Assembly: GCF_049634645.1 (NCBI RefSeq)
Contig: NC_134712.1
Coordinates: 168,180,808 to 168,244,807, forward strand
Direction of reading: 5' to 3'
Source of the DNA: Pelodiscus sinensis
Taxonomy: Eukaryota > Chordata > Testudines > Trionychidae
Length of the DNA: 64,000 nucleotides
Below the pieces are notes generated by a model. The model did not search any database. It saw nothing but the letters and a program-made list of their open reading frames with translations, and was not told the origin of the DNA. Made by a program: the position numbers and the translations under genes. Shown here one piece after another: positions 37,502-50,510 of this stretch. Every line of letters begins with the position of its first letter. Position 1 is the stretch's first letter.

Positions 37502-37798
37502 GGGTACGTCTACACAGCAGCATTATTTCAGAATAACTGATGTTATTTTGAAATAACACAGTGTGCAGCTACACAGCCACCTGTTATTTCAAAATACTGT
37601 CAAGCTGGAGGACTTCTTACTCTGACTCCTGTAATCCTCATTTCACGAGGAGTAAGGGAAGTCAAAGGAAGAGTGTTCTTCCTCCGACTTCCTGATGTGT
37701 AAACAGCACCAAAAGCAAATTTAAGCTGTTTCAACTTCAGCTACTCAACTGACGTAGCATATCTTAATTCGACTTTTGCCCTGCAGTGTAGATGTGCC
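37502..37798. mobile_element. Fold-back MITE, D-type, copy D2
   Basis: Left end GGGTACGTCTACACAGCAG; right end GCAGTGTAGATGTGCC. The left arm has TTATTTCAGAATAAC and TTATTTTGAAATAAC. The apex is CCTCATTTCACGAGG (37636-37650), with GCTGGAGGACTTCTTACTCTG before it as in D1. Confidence 0.75.
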
Positions 37799-39329
37799 TC
37801 AAATGTCCTGACACCAGGTTATTGTTAGTTCAAGTACCTAAGCTAATTACAACTGTGGTGGTATCATGAAGGGACAACACAATCTTTTAGGCAGTGAGGA
37901 CCTAAACTACAGTATACCATTTTATGGGTCAAAATCTATATTTGAGTTACACTGGTGTCCCTGCAGATTACAGCAATGAAATGCAATTACTCTTAGTGAA
38001 GAGCTCCACAGAGCAAATGGGCTGCAGAAATAGCACATTCCCAACAATTTCTACATTGTTTTCAGTTATAGACTCGGATGGTAGCATACGTCGCAGTGAG
38101 CTAGTCTGAATGTGATAAAGTCCTACCTAACTGCAATGAAGTCCACATCCAAAAGGAAAAGATCTCATCTTATAGCCAATGTAGATGGAAAACTTGTAGG
38201 GAACACAGGCGTACTCCGATTTTTTCTAAAGAAAAATGTCAAAAGATCATTAAGGGCCATGTCCTGAGTTTACAACTCATCCCCAAGAATTGTGTGTGAA
38301 TTAATATTATTCAATGGAATATTTCAGTGAGACATTTTCCAGTATGAAGTGCTGTTGATCACGGAACACACCACTTCTACAGACACGCTGAGAAACAGGT
38401 GGACCAAAGTTCTTTACGCCATTTGAAACACCTGACTAAACACTTGGAACTTATTATATGAATCTCAAAGCCCTTTAAAAGCCAGTGCTTCTAGCAGCTG
38501 CCATGGAAATAAGAATCTTTGCAGGAAGTTTTATGAAATGTATTGTCTTTGGCCAATCTTTGTTGATGTTTTTGGCTGGCTGAGATGCAACTTGCTGTTA
38601 AGGTATTATCCAACATTTACTTCTGCTCTTAAACAGAACCTCCAGGGAGGGTAAGTAATTTCATTCGTGAGCAACATTTCTGACATCATGCGAGTACTGT
38701 ATAATATATATAGTATAACAGCAATCTCTGAAGTGTGTGATAGTTCTTTGCTTTCTGAGACTTAGTTCTCTCATTTGCCTGTTCTGCAATTCCAACTCAA
38801 GTGGCTCACATGGTGGAAAAGGCAGAAGGTGCATGGGACCATGTCATCATGCCTTGTTTCTTTTTAGACTACACTTTTTTATGATTTCTCAGAACATTTC
38901 CTGTTAGACCCATTTGTTCCTTTCATTCCCATCTGTAAGAGCAAAATCACTGGAAAAATATAACCCTAAGGGCAATATACTTTTGGCAGCGTGCTAGAAA
39001 AGAAAGACCACAAGGTGGAAATTGCATGGAACAAAGTAAAGAGTTTTTAATTCCAACTTCAGCACCTCAGTTAAGAAAACTTTTCTTGGAAAGAAAAGGA
39101 CAGGATCATACATGATGACTTAATATCCACAGACTGGATAGGATTTTGCTTTCCTGTAATATCTACCTACCTATTTAATTGGGAATTGCAAGTGGTTAGC
39201 ATTTCCCAAAATCAAGGCCTAAAAGTCAAATTCACCCAGAGTCCATGCAAAGCCCCGTGCATCACCCAAGCCTGATAAATCCCTGGATTAAGGATTTAAC
39301 ACCAACCTCCATTGGCCGGGAGCCTTTCA
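37799..39329. other. Unique sequence
   Basis: No gene or element recognised. Confidence 0.4.
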
Positions 39330-39539
39330 GCATATGACTGCACTGCAATTAAAAACCTGTGCCTATGTCAGCTGACTCGAGCTAAGGGGCTTAAGCTAAG
39401 GGGCTGTTGAACTGCACTGTAGATATCAGAGCTTGGGCTGGAGTCTAGTTTCAAGCCCTCAATTAAACAGCCCCTCTCTCAAGTCCAAGTTAGCTGGCAT
39501 GGACCAGCCATAGTTTTTAATTGTAGTGTAGACATTCCC
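39330..39539. mobile_element. Fold-back MITE, GAGCTAAGGGGC type
   Basis: The left arm GACTGCACTGCAATTAAAAA pairs with the right arm TTTTTAATTGTAGTGTAGAC. Inner GGGGCTGTTGAA pairs with TTAAACAGCCCC. The right end GTGTAGACATTCCC abuts TAA (39540-39542), which is also the left flank of the next element. Confidence 0.65.
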
Positions 39540-39542
39540 TAA

Positions 39543-39931
39543 GGCTACATCTACATTGTAGCCTTCTTCTGGAAAAGCTTATGCAAATGAAGCATGGCAT
39601 GGAATATCGCCATGCTTCATTTGCATAATTAAGTAGCAGCTGCTTTTGCGAGGCTTTTGTGCAAAAAGGAGCTGTGTAGACGGCTCCCTTTTGTGCAAAA
39701 ACCCCCTCTTGCACAAGAGCTGTTCTTCCTGAAAAAATGAGGAAGAACGGCTCTTGCGCAAGAGGGGGCCTTTGTGCAAAAAGGAGCCGTCTACATAGCT
39801 CCTTTTTGCGCAAAAGCCTCTTGTGCAAAAATGGCCCCTAATTAATGATGCAAATGAAGCGTGGCGATATTCCACGCTGCACTTCATTTGCTTAAGATTT
39901 TCCAGAAGAAGGCTACAGTGTAAATGTAGCC
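39543..39931. mobile_element. Fold-back MITE, TTGTGCAAAA family
   Basis: 389 bp with ends GGCTACATCTACATTGTAGC and AAATGTAGCC; flanks TAA and TTA. The arms contain ATGCAAATGAAGCATGGC...GCCATGCTTCATTTGCAT (39581-39626), GCAAAAAGGAGC and CTCTTGCGCAAGAG. The apex near 39730 is TTCCTGAAAAAATGAGGAA. Three intact ATGCAAAT octamers. Confidence 0.85.
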
Positions 39932-39934
39932 TTA

Positions 39935-40633
39935 GTGTGAAGCAGTAAATGTATTGTATGTAGGGATGGGCATGCCTAGTGTTATTTGATATTTTGTGAC
40001 TCTTGCAATGTACTTTGGGCATCTATGCTATTCTCAAAAGAATCTTTCTTTAAATCCAGATGTGCGGTAAATATTTTTTTAAAAGTTAGAGGGCAGCCAA
40101 TGCTCTGTATCGGCAACTGCCAAGCTGTCCCAGGAGCTATGCTCTGGACTAGATCTTTTGGACTAGATCTTCATCTGTACCACTGATCCACTTGCTATAG
40201 GTGAGGTGAGGAGAGGAGAGCAGAGCAAAGTTAGCTTTAAGCACCTTTGACATCCACCTACTGCCACAGCTTGCAGGTTCCAAGTTGACCCCTAGTGTTA
40301 CTTAGATCATTCCCAGAAACACTCCCTCCCCAAAGCAACCTCTGGTGTATTTCTCCTCAAAGTGCATTCTCATTCTGGTCACTCTCTGCTCTACTTTCAC
40401 CCTGTCCTTTCTGGGTCTCCCCCCCCCCATCTTTTCACAGGACCTCTCCTATAAACCATTTAATGTTCAAGTCTGAGCTGAAAATTCCAACTCAGTATTT
40501 GAGTAAGTTAGAAATTAGGCAAAATGAGTTTGTTCATTCCTAATTGTGAATGTCTCTGAAGTGAGTATGGGATGTTATTTTATCACCGGTGGTCTTCAAA
40601 TACAAAATGTGAAAGATCCTTAGGGAGTGTAAA
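39935..40633. other. Unique sequence
   Basis: No gene recognised. A short poly-C run is at about 40421. Confidence 0.35.
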
Positions 40634-41000
40634 AGCAACAAGGAGTCCTGTGGCACATTATAGATTAACAGATGTATTGGAGCATAAGCTTTCGTGGGCA
40701 AAGACCCACTTCGTCAGATGCATGTGTAAATTAGGGAGTGTGAATTGTCATAGATCCCTGGAAGTTTATGAAGCTATAAACAATGTACACCAGCTGAGGA
40801 TCTGTCCATCTTATAAAAAAAAGACCCACTTCATCAGATGCATGTGTAAATTTAGGGAGTGTAAATTGTCATAGATCCCTGGAAGTTTATGAAGCTATCT
40901 GTCCATCTTATAAAACACAAGAGAGCAAAAGATGGTCAGGTCCTCAGCTGGTATAATTTTTTCTATAACTCCATAGATTTCCAGGGATCTATGACAATTA
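40634..41000. repeat. Interspersed repeat with direct and inverted duplication
   Basis: Begins GCAACAAGGAGTCCTGTGGC and continues CATAAGCTTTCGTGGGCAAA, a segment common across sauropsid genomes (family name not recalled with certainty). A 78-bp block at 40700-40777 is repeated at 40820-40898. An inverted copy of 40744-40813 lies at 40930-40999, roughly 80 percent identical by eye. Confidence 0.65.
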
Positions 41001-41433
41001 ATAGATAACAAGCATTTGTAACTCCTGAATCAACCATCATAAAATATCTTTCTAAGGCCCAATTCTGCTCTCCTCTGCAGTGGGGTAATCCTGTTCTCTT
41101 CAGTGGGACAGTATGACATTCCAAGAGCGGAACTGGGTTCTCAGTTCATAAATAGAGGTTTTAATCTAACATTTAGTGCATTCCTCCCATCTAATAAGCA
41201 CAAAATCTGTATTGGGGAGTAAGAATATTTTTGGGAAAACTGTACTGAGAGAAAAAAGATGTTTCAGTATTGTAACAAATACAAAGAAAAATTGCACTGA
41301 GTAAGTATAGTGGACCAGATCTTGAGTGAATATAAAAAAGCACAGGTAAATTAACTGTACATCATCAATAGCTAATCTATGTAATCATATAATGTAAATG
41401 AACACAAAATTACATTCCACCGTTACAGCATCG
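41001..41433. other. Unique AT-rich sequence
   Basis: No feature recognised. Confidence 0.4.
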
Positions 41434-42145
41434 TGAGACTCACCACTGTAGTGTCGCCTGCTGGTTACACTGGAAGTTAGCTCTGTCCTCAGTAGGGCAC
41501 CCTCTGCTGGCCAGTGTCTCACTTAGCTTCACTCCATGCTCTCTCCGTTCTGTTCTGGACCCATGTTGCTTCCCGGATCACGGTGTCGTCTCCAGGACAC
41601 TGCCTTCCCGAAGTGCCTACCACATGGGTCTCTCACCTCTGCTCTTCGGTGGTTATCAGCAGTCCGTAATCTCAGGCCTGCCACTGTGGCCAACTGTAGC
41701 TTCAGTCTAGCTCCTTACCTCAGGGGCAAGCCACAGCCCACGTGGCCCATGCCTCAGCATGGCTAAGTGCAGTGCAAGGGAAAAGAGGAGGGACCCAAGC
41801 CCACTGTGGCAGCAGCCTTGTCCTGCCCTCCTTCTCTACCCTCTACTGCCTCCTGTTCCCTGAGCCACTTCCCCTGGTCACTCCAGCACCTCTCTGGCCC
41901 TTGTGTCAAGGCCTGCACCGTGGCAGGTAGTAGGCTGCAGCCTCCCTCTCTCTAGCTCCCCTGAGCCTGCCCAGCACTGCTTTCTCTAAGGTACCTCTCT
42001 GCCCACTGCTCTGCTGAGCAGCTCTTCTGAGCAGCTCCTTATAACCAGAGCTGCCTCATTGGCTCCTTCTAAGCCCTTCCCTGATTGGCCAGGGCCCTGC
42101 AAAGGCTCCCTCTAGCTTGCTTTAACCCATTTGCCCCACTACACA
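41434..42145 (-). mobile_element. Probable LTR, minus strand
   Basis: On the minus strand it starts TGTGTAGTGGGGCAAATGGG and ends GGTGAGTCTCA, i.e. TG...CA. Promoter-like elements sit in order near the start: CCAATCAGG (about 42083-42091), CCAATGAGG (about 42055-42063) and TATAAGGAG (about 42036-42044). No matching target duplication or internal retroviral frame was seen. An alternative is another GC-rich interspersed element. Confidence 0.4.
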
Positions 42146-43035
42146 CCCTTAAGAACTTTCATTTCAAAACTAAATAGTAGAAAAGGAAATAACATCTCCA
42201 GCTGAAATTCCCAAGACGGGGGTGTTCATAACCGACTGCATAGTTTTAAAAGAAAAAAAAGGTTAAAAATATTTGCTGGCATAAGCTTTTTTTGAACAAA
42301 TATTTTATACCAGTCAGAGTATATTGTCTCTTGGCTGTGCCAGCCTAAATCCAATTAGCTTTAAAGGGACCAGAGTGGCTTATTCATCTGCCCATGGGCA
42401 ATGCACAACTCCTATTCAATCCTTCACGGCTGTTCTTCTGCTCCAGTGGCTGGGCTGCCATTAGTTCTGTTCCAGTTCTGACATTTCACAGGAATCAAAG
42501 CGGAACTTCATGACATACCTGGAACAAGGAATGTGTGTTTTGCCTGAAAGCAGCAAAATGGTTCCTGTCAATGACAGATAGACACGTGCACATGAAAGAG
42601 AGCAGATGTCACTAATAGACAATCCCTCCTGTTGAGAGAAACATCTATATGTGCTAAGGGATATATGTGAAACATAAATAGTCCTTTGTGAAAAGGTTTG
42701 ATTTTTGTTTTAAGAAATCTGTGTTCTCTTGTACAACTCATTTTTCCCTTTAAAGTAAACTCCAGTATCTTGGTTATTGTGTCATAATTGTGCTCTACTA
42801 CCTGAGCACCCAGAGTCATAATTAAATGTACTTTGTTAATGGAATGAATGTAGAAGGTGCTTACCAAGTGAATATGTATAGAGTGAAGTACAGCAAATTA
42901 ACAATATCACAGCAATAAGTAACTAAGAACCACATGAAAAGACCAACAGCCAGCCGAAAAGGAAATGGCAAAAGATGAAGCCCAGTGACATTCAGGCAAA
43001 CCACTCTATCAAACAAAAGGGAGCAAGTAACTCTC
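42146..43035. other. Unique AT-rich sequence
   Basis: No gene or element recognised. Confidence 0.4.
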
Positions 43036-43038
43036 TGT

Positions 43039-43441
43039 GGGTATGTCTACATTGCATTCCTCTTCTGAGAGAGGAATGCAAATGCAGATGAGCGAAATTG
43101 CAAATGAAGCACGAATTTGAATTTCCCGTGCTTCATTCGCATAATTGCGGACCACCACTATTTCGACATAAAGAATGCTGTGTAGATGCAGTTATTTTGA
43201 AAGAAACCCTTTCTTTCGAAATAACCACTAGGAGTAAGGGTTATTTCGAAAGAAGGGGTTTCTTTCAAAATAACCACGTCTGCACTGCGTTCTTTATGTC
43301 AAAATAGGGTATTTAGAAATAGCGGCGGTCCGCGATTATGCGAATGAAGCACGAGAAATTCAAATCCGCGCTTCATTTGCAATTTCGCTCGTCTGCATTT
43401 GCATTCTTCTCTCAGAAGAGGAATGCAATGTAGACATATCC
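43039..43441. mobile_element. Fold-back MITE, TTTCGAAA family
   Basis: 403 bp with ends GGGTATGTCTACATTGCATT and AATGCAATGTAGACATATCC. The arms contain GCAAATGAAGCACGAATTTG / TGCTTCATTCGC hairpins, CGGACCACC / GGCGGTCCG, and GGTTATTTCGAAAGAA words. The apex near 43220-43240 is CCACTAGGAGTAAGGGTTAT, a degenerate form of the shared centre. Flanks TGT and TAT. Confidence 0.85.
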
Positions 43442-44339
43442 TATTAAAACACAAACCAGGGAAGACAAGGAGTTAACACATCCCAAAAAGGAAATCAAAA
43501 CAAAGTGGAGAGGCCCAGTAGAGCCAGGATTAAGCTTGATTCAATAACCAGGTCCTATCCAAGCCCTAGAGGCAACCAATGAAGTATCACGTGTGGGAGA
43601 GAGTTCTCTAACCCAGATCCCTGGCCCAAGAAAGACAACTGAAAGCTGACTCATGCTTACTGTCCAGAAGTATACAGCAGGCCAAGAAATGATTATTCAG
43701 GCATCTAGGTCTTAGATGATGTATGTATTATACTAACTCTCACCGCTTGACATCTGCTTTCAATTTCTATTTCAGTTATGACTAGACAATTTATGACTAG
43801 ACTATGTCTCCCTTGTATGCAGCTGTGCAGTGGCGGGGAGGGAGTCGGGAGCCTCGCCACCCTTGCATAACCTACATAAAGATCACCCTGAATGGTGTTG
43901 CTGGGCTTGGGATAGTGTAGGGGCTGCTCCTGAGTTGCTCACCCCAGCAGCAAGTCACTGGACAAGAGGAGGGGACTAGCTGTAGCAAGTTGGGATGCCC
44001 TGTGCATGGGAGATGGGAGGAAAAATATTCTATATCCTTAAAGGGGTATCACAAGTTGCCTCCCAGCAGTCCCTTGTTACAGAGGGTAGGGTAGCCTATT
44101 TGCCTCTAACTACATGCCTCAATACAGTCCAATAGAAAAACAGAAATAAGCACTGAAATGAACTTGTCAGCCTATTGAGATAACACTTTTGTGACTGAAA
44201 ATGATACTGAGTTTGTGACTGAGTGAAGGATAATTTTATTGGAGAGGCCAAAACCCTCAAACCTCTCTTAAAACGACATGGACTGTAACATGGAAATGAC
44301 AACTGAACTAGTGCTGTTTCGAGAACATCCAAACTGTTT
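43442..44339. other. Mostly unique sequence
   Basis: GC-richer part at 43820-44000; no gene recognised. Confidence 0.35.
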
Positions 44340-44535
44340 GTTTGTTAGAAATGTCCCTCCCCCGGCTCACAGCTGTTTAAACAGAGCTCCACAAGGCTGC
44401 TTTTCTCAGCAGCGTGTGGGGAGCAGCCAGGGAGTCTGCCTGAGGCTTCCTGCTGCATCCGTGGGCCGGATCTGGCAGCTTCACAGGCCGGATCCGGCCC
44501 ACAGAGGATATTTTGCTCAGACCTGGGCTAGAACT
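44340..44535. mobile_element. hAT-like fragment
   Basis: Contains GTGGGCCGGATCTGGCAGC and GGCCGGATCCGGCCCAC, typical of subterminal parts of hAT-derived repeats. Termini not resolved. Confidence 0.4.
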
Positions 44536-44999
44536 TGCGCTCTGAGACTAGCCTGAGTCAGTGTAAACTCAAAACCTTGTCTCTCACCAACTGAAGTTGT
44601 CTCTCTAATAGCCTGGGACTGACATGGCTACAATAGGACTTGTCTTTCCTACTTGTCTTTCATAGCAGAGAGAGTTTTGTGGTAAGTAATCTTATGCTTT
44701 ATTTTGCTTAATAAGTATTTTGGGCCTTCATTTTGATCTGCTTCCAGAAATGGCTGTATCAATCCATGTGACTCTTTCAGCTAAAGCCTTTTAAAATTAT
44801 ATATATATTAAGGGAAAAAAGTGATATACTGTAGAAAAGCTACAGAGGTGACACTACCACTATGCTAACTACATACAGTATAATTCCTTGTGTCCGAATT
44901 CCCTTCATCTGAAAATCCTATTTATTTGATTTCACAGTGTGTCCTCCTCCATATACCCTATGTTAGTAATCACCCATCAGTAACTTCTCAGGTATACTC
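44536..44999. other. Unique sequence
   Basis: No gene recognised; short AT repeats. Confidence 0.4.
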
Positions 45000-45002
45000 T
45001 TA

Positions 45003-45259
45003 GGTCATGTCTACATTACACAGAAATTCAACACTTCACTATACCTGCTAAATTGAACCCAGAGAGGGCCCTGTCAGCACTGATACTCCTACTCCTCATC
45101 AGAAGTAAGGGAAGCCGATGGAAGCAGTTGTTCCCGTCAGCCTTCTGTGGTGCGGACAGTGCATAAACTCAGTTTAAGATACATTGACTCAGCTACGTAA
45201 TTAACATAGCTGGAGTTGCATATCTTAATTCAACCTTCTGCTGTAGTGTAGACCTGGCC
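45003..45259. mobile_element. Fold-back MITE, D-type, copy D3
   Basis: 257 bp with ends GGTCATGTCTACATTACAC and GTAGTGTAGACCTGGCC and a perfect TTA duplication (45000-45002, 45260-45262). The centre is a degenerate ACTCCTCATCAGAAGTAAGG. The right arm AGCTACGTAATTAACATAGC matches the corresponding part of D1. Confidence 0.8.
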
Positions 45260-45794
45260 TTAGTGACTAATGAAGATGGCTTGCATCAGAAACCTGAAGA
45301 AACAAAGAAATGCTCACAAATTACAAACTGTGATTAATCAGATTTTTTAAAAGAGATAAAAAATTCAGAATTAAATTATATCCAGAATGGTTTCGATATA
45401 ATTTTGGTGTTTTAATAAAGTTAATAAAATTATTTTTTATTAATTAATAAAGTACGAACTATTAAGCAAACATCAGCATTACTCCTTTTCTTCCCTGTAC
45501 TTCCTATATCAGCAAAACTGACAGTCAAAGTAGCCGAACACATGGTTATCTGAAAGTTTCAGATATTCTCAGGCCATTTAGATAAAGAGGAGTGTACCAT
45601 ATATTTTTACCTATGTGTTAATCTTATCAACAGAAGGATGTTGTGACAGTCTGTACCCCATGTTCTCAGAGCAGAAAGGCCTAATTGCTAGATCCAACAT
45701 AATTATCCCAGTGTGCAGGGCAGTGGGGCCTACCTATCAGGCAGTCAATAGGGTTACCCCAGTACGTAGGCGTAATGTGCCCTGGTATCCCTTT

Positions 45795-45965
45795 GGTGAG
45801 GGAACTTGTCAAAGGCTTTCTGGAACTCTAAGTACACTATATCCACTGGATCCCCCTTGTCCACATGTTTGTTGACCCCTCAAAGAACTCTAGATTAGTA
45901 GGGCATGACTTCCCTTTACAGAAACCATGTTAACTTTCTCCCAACAAATTATATTCATAATTTAG
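45795..45965 (-). mobile_element. CR1 LINE ORF2 fragment, minus strand
   Basis: Sequence such as CTTGTCAAAGGCTTTCTGGA, ATCCACTGGATCCCCCTTGT and AGAAACCATGTTAACTTTCT is the complement of the CR1 reverse-transcriptase region (compare 60720-60850 in this window). Confidence 0.65.
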
Positions 45966-46310
45966 TTTTGATAAACTCAGTGCTCCTGCCCCAGCACCAA
46001 GCCCCCTTTCGCATCCAAACTCCTCCCAGAGCCCGTACCTCCTCCTGCAGCCCAACTCCTGCCCCAGGCTCAGCCTGGTGCCTCCTCCCACACTCCAAAT
46101 GCTTTGGCCCCAGCCCAGAGTTCATGCCTCCTTCTCCACAACCCAATCACTTTCCCCATCCTGGTGAAAGTCAGTGAGGGTAGGGAGAATAAATGACGGA
46201 GACAGCACGGAAGAAGTGAGTGGGGCAGGGCTTCTGGGCAGGGGCATGACGTTGGGGCAGGGCAGGGCAGGGCAAGGCAAGGCTGTTTGGGTTTGTGTGA
46301 TTATTAGACA
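45966..46310. repeat. GC-rich interspersed repeat
   Basis: CCCAGCACC, CCCCAGGCTCAGCC and GGGGCAGGGC words; likely the interior of a DNA-transposon derivative. No defined ends. Confidence 0.35.
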
Positions 46311-46580
46311 GTTGGCAACCTTACTCTGACCCTAGATTAACATTAGGTCTAAACAAACTAGTTAAAATACGAACTAACCCAAATGTTCAAATCGCTAGGC
46401 CAAACTATAAAACAATCTTTTTTGAGTGATTCAGGAATGTCTTATTAGCTTTAAACAAAACAATGTTATGTTTCTCCACTTTCTGCTTTGGCTAAGCATC
46501 AAAGCAGAGATACAAAAATATGGCACAAAAGTCTCTTTTTGCACTAAATCTGGCAAAGCTGAAACCAGCCAGTACTGGAA

Positions 46581-47094
<514 letters not shown>

Positions 47095-49360
47095 TCTTTT
47101 TTTTGACAAGTCCCTTTATTGAATATAGAAAGCAGAACTCAAACATGCAAAAACAGCATTGTTTTATGCTGCATATGTTTTGTCATTGAGAATTAACTTG
47201 GCTGTCACAGCAACATTTTTAAAAGCACTTTGTGTTACAGACTTCTGCAAATGAATATTAAAATACCATCTACTGTAATATTATTTTTAGAACCAATATA
47301 ATCATAAGCATGGTATTACATCCACACACAGAGAGATTACATTTTTATCTGTTAAACCACAACACAGTCTTTCCTGATGATGTGGAATCACATTTCCATG
47401 TCTGCTAGACAGATTTATTATATTTTCCAGATTTCAACAAGAACCATATATTAAGAAATGCATGTTGCCCTAATGAAAACAATATGCAGTTAGTATTTAA
47501 GTTGTCACAAAATTATAGAGAAATCACATAGACTAACTGCATACTAAATTGATAGGATCACTAGCACATCTCAATAAAGTTTAAGTGTTTGGGAAAATAT
47601 CACTAATTAGTTATACTTCAGCTAATTCACATGTATACTTGCAGGAAGGACTCCACTAAAGAAAATTCCTTCATAACTCCAGCTCTGAAAGGAAAATACA
47701 CACGTACACTGTGCTGCAGTGTCTACATGATAAAAGCAGTAGAGAAATGAACATATAGAAACAAATAATGTACCTAGCTCCACACACTTCCAAAGATGGT
47801 TTTGGTCTTTGGTTTTTGTTAGCTAAGAAGGAACTACTGATCAGTAAATTATATATTGTAGGTAATCTTCCCCCCTCACTATCACTCTAGATAATTTTCT
47901 CTTTAGAAGACTATCCTAGAAAAGGAAGTCTTGTGGGATATTTTCAAAAAATTATCTTTAAGGGCCAAAATTTGATCCCCTTACTGATGCCTCTAAAAGT
48001 TGTCCTGTTGGCTTCAGCAGGAGTACTCATGAAATGAGGTACTAGCAAACATGAATTAAGGGATCAGAAAATCTAGGTATATGTATATAATCAATTAACA
48101 ATTGAAATAAGATCCTAGACTTATAGAAGACTAAAGTATTTACTATAATTTCATACACATGAAGATGGTGACAATTATATAGTCTATATCACTTGAATGT
48201 CCTGTTCTGTTTGTACTGCTAAAAATGTACAGTTCCTGGGGTTTTTTTGTTTTATTTATTTAAATGAAGCTCTTGTTCCTTCCCCCAGAAAATAGCTGCA
48301 TGTGTATATTAATGTTCTAGAATGCTGATTTAACAATGAATGTGTTCAGTGATCAAAGGAAAGGTTGCAAACAAAAGATGATTGTCATTTGTGCTTGGAT
48401 CATAGTGCATTGAAATCATACCATAAAGAAGGGCTTTAAAATATTATTTTTCCGCCTGTCACACATTTAGGTCTTTCATTTGAATTGCAATGGGAGGAGC
48501 TATATATGCATTAATCTAGCTTTAGCTAGTTAGGTGACAGGAGCGGGGGAGAAAAAGGCTTCTGGATGTAGGTGTTACAAACAATTATAGCAATTCAGAG
48601 TGCAGTATCTATTAATTTATTTGCACAGATTAAAAGCAACAATGCCTTGACAAAGCATGAATTAGAAATGAATAAAACAAAAAAAATCTCTAATCAGACA
48701 TTGTAGAAAGGCTTCACTGAGGGATTAATAAATGCAAGAAAAATTATGGCTTAATTTTTTATTTTCTCCCCAATACAGTATTAAAACAGTCATGTATATT
48801 CTATGAATAGTTATTCTGGTTCTTTGCAAACAAACAAACAGCCATACACAACACAAAAATCTCAAATCCCCACACTCTTGACTGACAGCTTTTTTTAAGA
48901 GCAAGGATAAAAAACCCAAGAGAATGCATTTAATCACTCTGATATTGTCTGCTTAAACTATGCCATTTTATGGTTACAGTTTAGCTCTTAAACAGACTGT
49001 ATTTTACCAACCTCACAAATCTCTTCAGAAGTAACAAATGATATTCAACTTTTCCTTTATGTTAATAAGAGCACAATATACTTTTGTGTTGGCATTTTGA
49101 CATATTAAATAATGAAACTTTCAAAAAAATTCACAGCTAACATAGTGCCTATAAACTTCATTGGTAACAAACACAACAAGTGAATCACTGAACAGAGTTT
49201 AATTTAGTGAAACAATGAAATAAAATGTCCTTTTTGTTACACATCTTAGCTCTCTGTTCAATTAAATGTTGTGTTCCCTTTCTAGTGAAATTTTAGAATT
49301 CCCAAAAGAGCAACAATGGGATTGAAAAGCAGGTTACATGTCACAACCAATTGTCCATAA
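47095..49360 (-). other. EPDR1: EPDR1 3' untranslated region (inferred)
   Basis: AT-rich stretch immediately downstream of the EPDR1 stop codon. It is notably free of interspersed repeats compared with the rest of the window, which fits an exonic 3'UTR. The end is inferred from the polyadenylation signal at 47115-47120. Earlier AATAAA-like sites could give shorter transcripts. Confidence 0.5.
47115..47120 (-). promoter_or_regulatory. EPDR1: Candidate EPDR1 polyadenylation signal
   Basis: Minus-strand AATAAA in the context ATTCAATAAAGGGAC, about 2.24 kb past the stop codon, with cleavage expected near 47095-47105. Chosen because repeats resume to the left and the 3'UTR-like stretch ends here. 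Confidence 0.45.
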
Positions 49361-49551
49361 TCAACATTCATCTTTCATCTTTACTGGCTGGGCTTCCTGG
49401 CAGGTGCTGGGTGGAATAAACACAGAAGGGTCAGTAATACCCAGCTTTAAATCGAAAAAGCGGGTGGAGGTTGTCACGCTGTAGTTCTTTGTGTAGGTTT
49501 CCTGCACTGGGTAACAGTCCTTGACTGTATAAACGCCAACCCAGGACTCAA
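49361..49551 (-). CDS. EPDR1: EPDR1, terminal coding exon (exon 3)
   Basis: C-terminal exon of ependymin-related protein 1, a secreted or lysosomal glycoprotein of the ependymin family with a hydrophobic-ligand-binding beta-sandwich. After the acceptor TTTCATCATAG the first base pair of the exon completes a split codon, giving (F)ESWVGVYTVKDCYPVQ. Then come a TKNYSVTTSTRFFDLKLGI block with an N-glycosylation sequon (NYS), DPSVFIPPSTC, and a C-terminus ending KMKDEC before TGA at 49361-49363. The cysteines of DCYP and STCQ are those of the family. The frame upstream of the acceptor (extra FI codons) is intronic. The match to human EPDR1 is from memory and is strong over the whole exon. Confidence 0.93.
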
Positions 49552-50089
49552 CTATGATGAAACACAAAGTATGATTATTTTATGGGACAACAAAACATTT
49601 GTATATTTCCCTAACTTCAATCACAATTTTCAAGGGACCCCTGGGGAGATGGGCACTTACAACTTTTTGAAAATCCCAGCCTTAACAGAGAAGTGAAACG
49701 AAAAAATGTTTCTCGTGCTCTTTAAAGATAAAATGTTCAGTCACATCTGACCTGAATATTAACTTCTGGTGCTATTTTTGAAAACTCTGTATATTGTAAA
49801 CATATCTGAAGAAACTCATGAGATAAACTGATTTCTGCTATTCTAATGGACAGCAGAAATCAATTTAGGATTGGGTTAATTAAATCCCTAATTACCAGAA
49901 AATTGTTCTGAATAGAGAATCATGTTTGCAGACTTCCTTCTTCACATCTATTACCCTAATTCATGGCAATATTGCTTCCCTAACCCCTCACTATTACTCT
50001 TTTCCATTACTTTCCCTTCCTCAGCTCTCTCTCACCTTTTCTATGGAGCCTTCTGATTTTTCTTTGTACCCATGTTTGTAATAAAGCAG

Positions 50090-50510
50090 TATTTTCCAAA
50101 CCTTGGATCATGAACTGTCACTGAGTTGTGGTAAGATTCTAGGGGTGGGTTACTAACTTAGTAGAGAGACGAGGCCACAGTGGAAAGGGCTGGAGAGCTA
50201 GCCCAGCCCACACTCATCCCAAAGTGGGGTTCCTGTCCTGTAAGATCTGGCCTGGCTCCCAGCTCTGAACACTACATGATGATTAAGAGGTGGGCCAGGC
50301 CAAATATGAGCCAGTGACCCACGTGTGATCCAGATGGCAATGCCCAGTGTGGGGAGCCAGTCCCAATCCTGTGGGAAAGGAGCTGCTGCTGTGAAGTGAA
50401 TGCAGAATGGGATTGCTCTCCTGCCTCTTTACCCCAGGGCCCTCCCTCCACACCAAGCAGGGTTGCTGTGCCAATGTGTGGCTCTGGGTGGTTGATGGTC
50501 TCCACACCTT
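50090..50510. mobile_element. hAT-like repeat (approximate)
   Basis: Starts TATTTTCCAAACCTTGGATC, resembling hAT termini of the CCCAAAC type. The GC-richer interior contains CCAGTGACCCACGTGTGATC. The right end was not determined. Confidence 0.35.
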
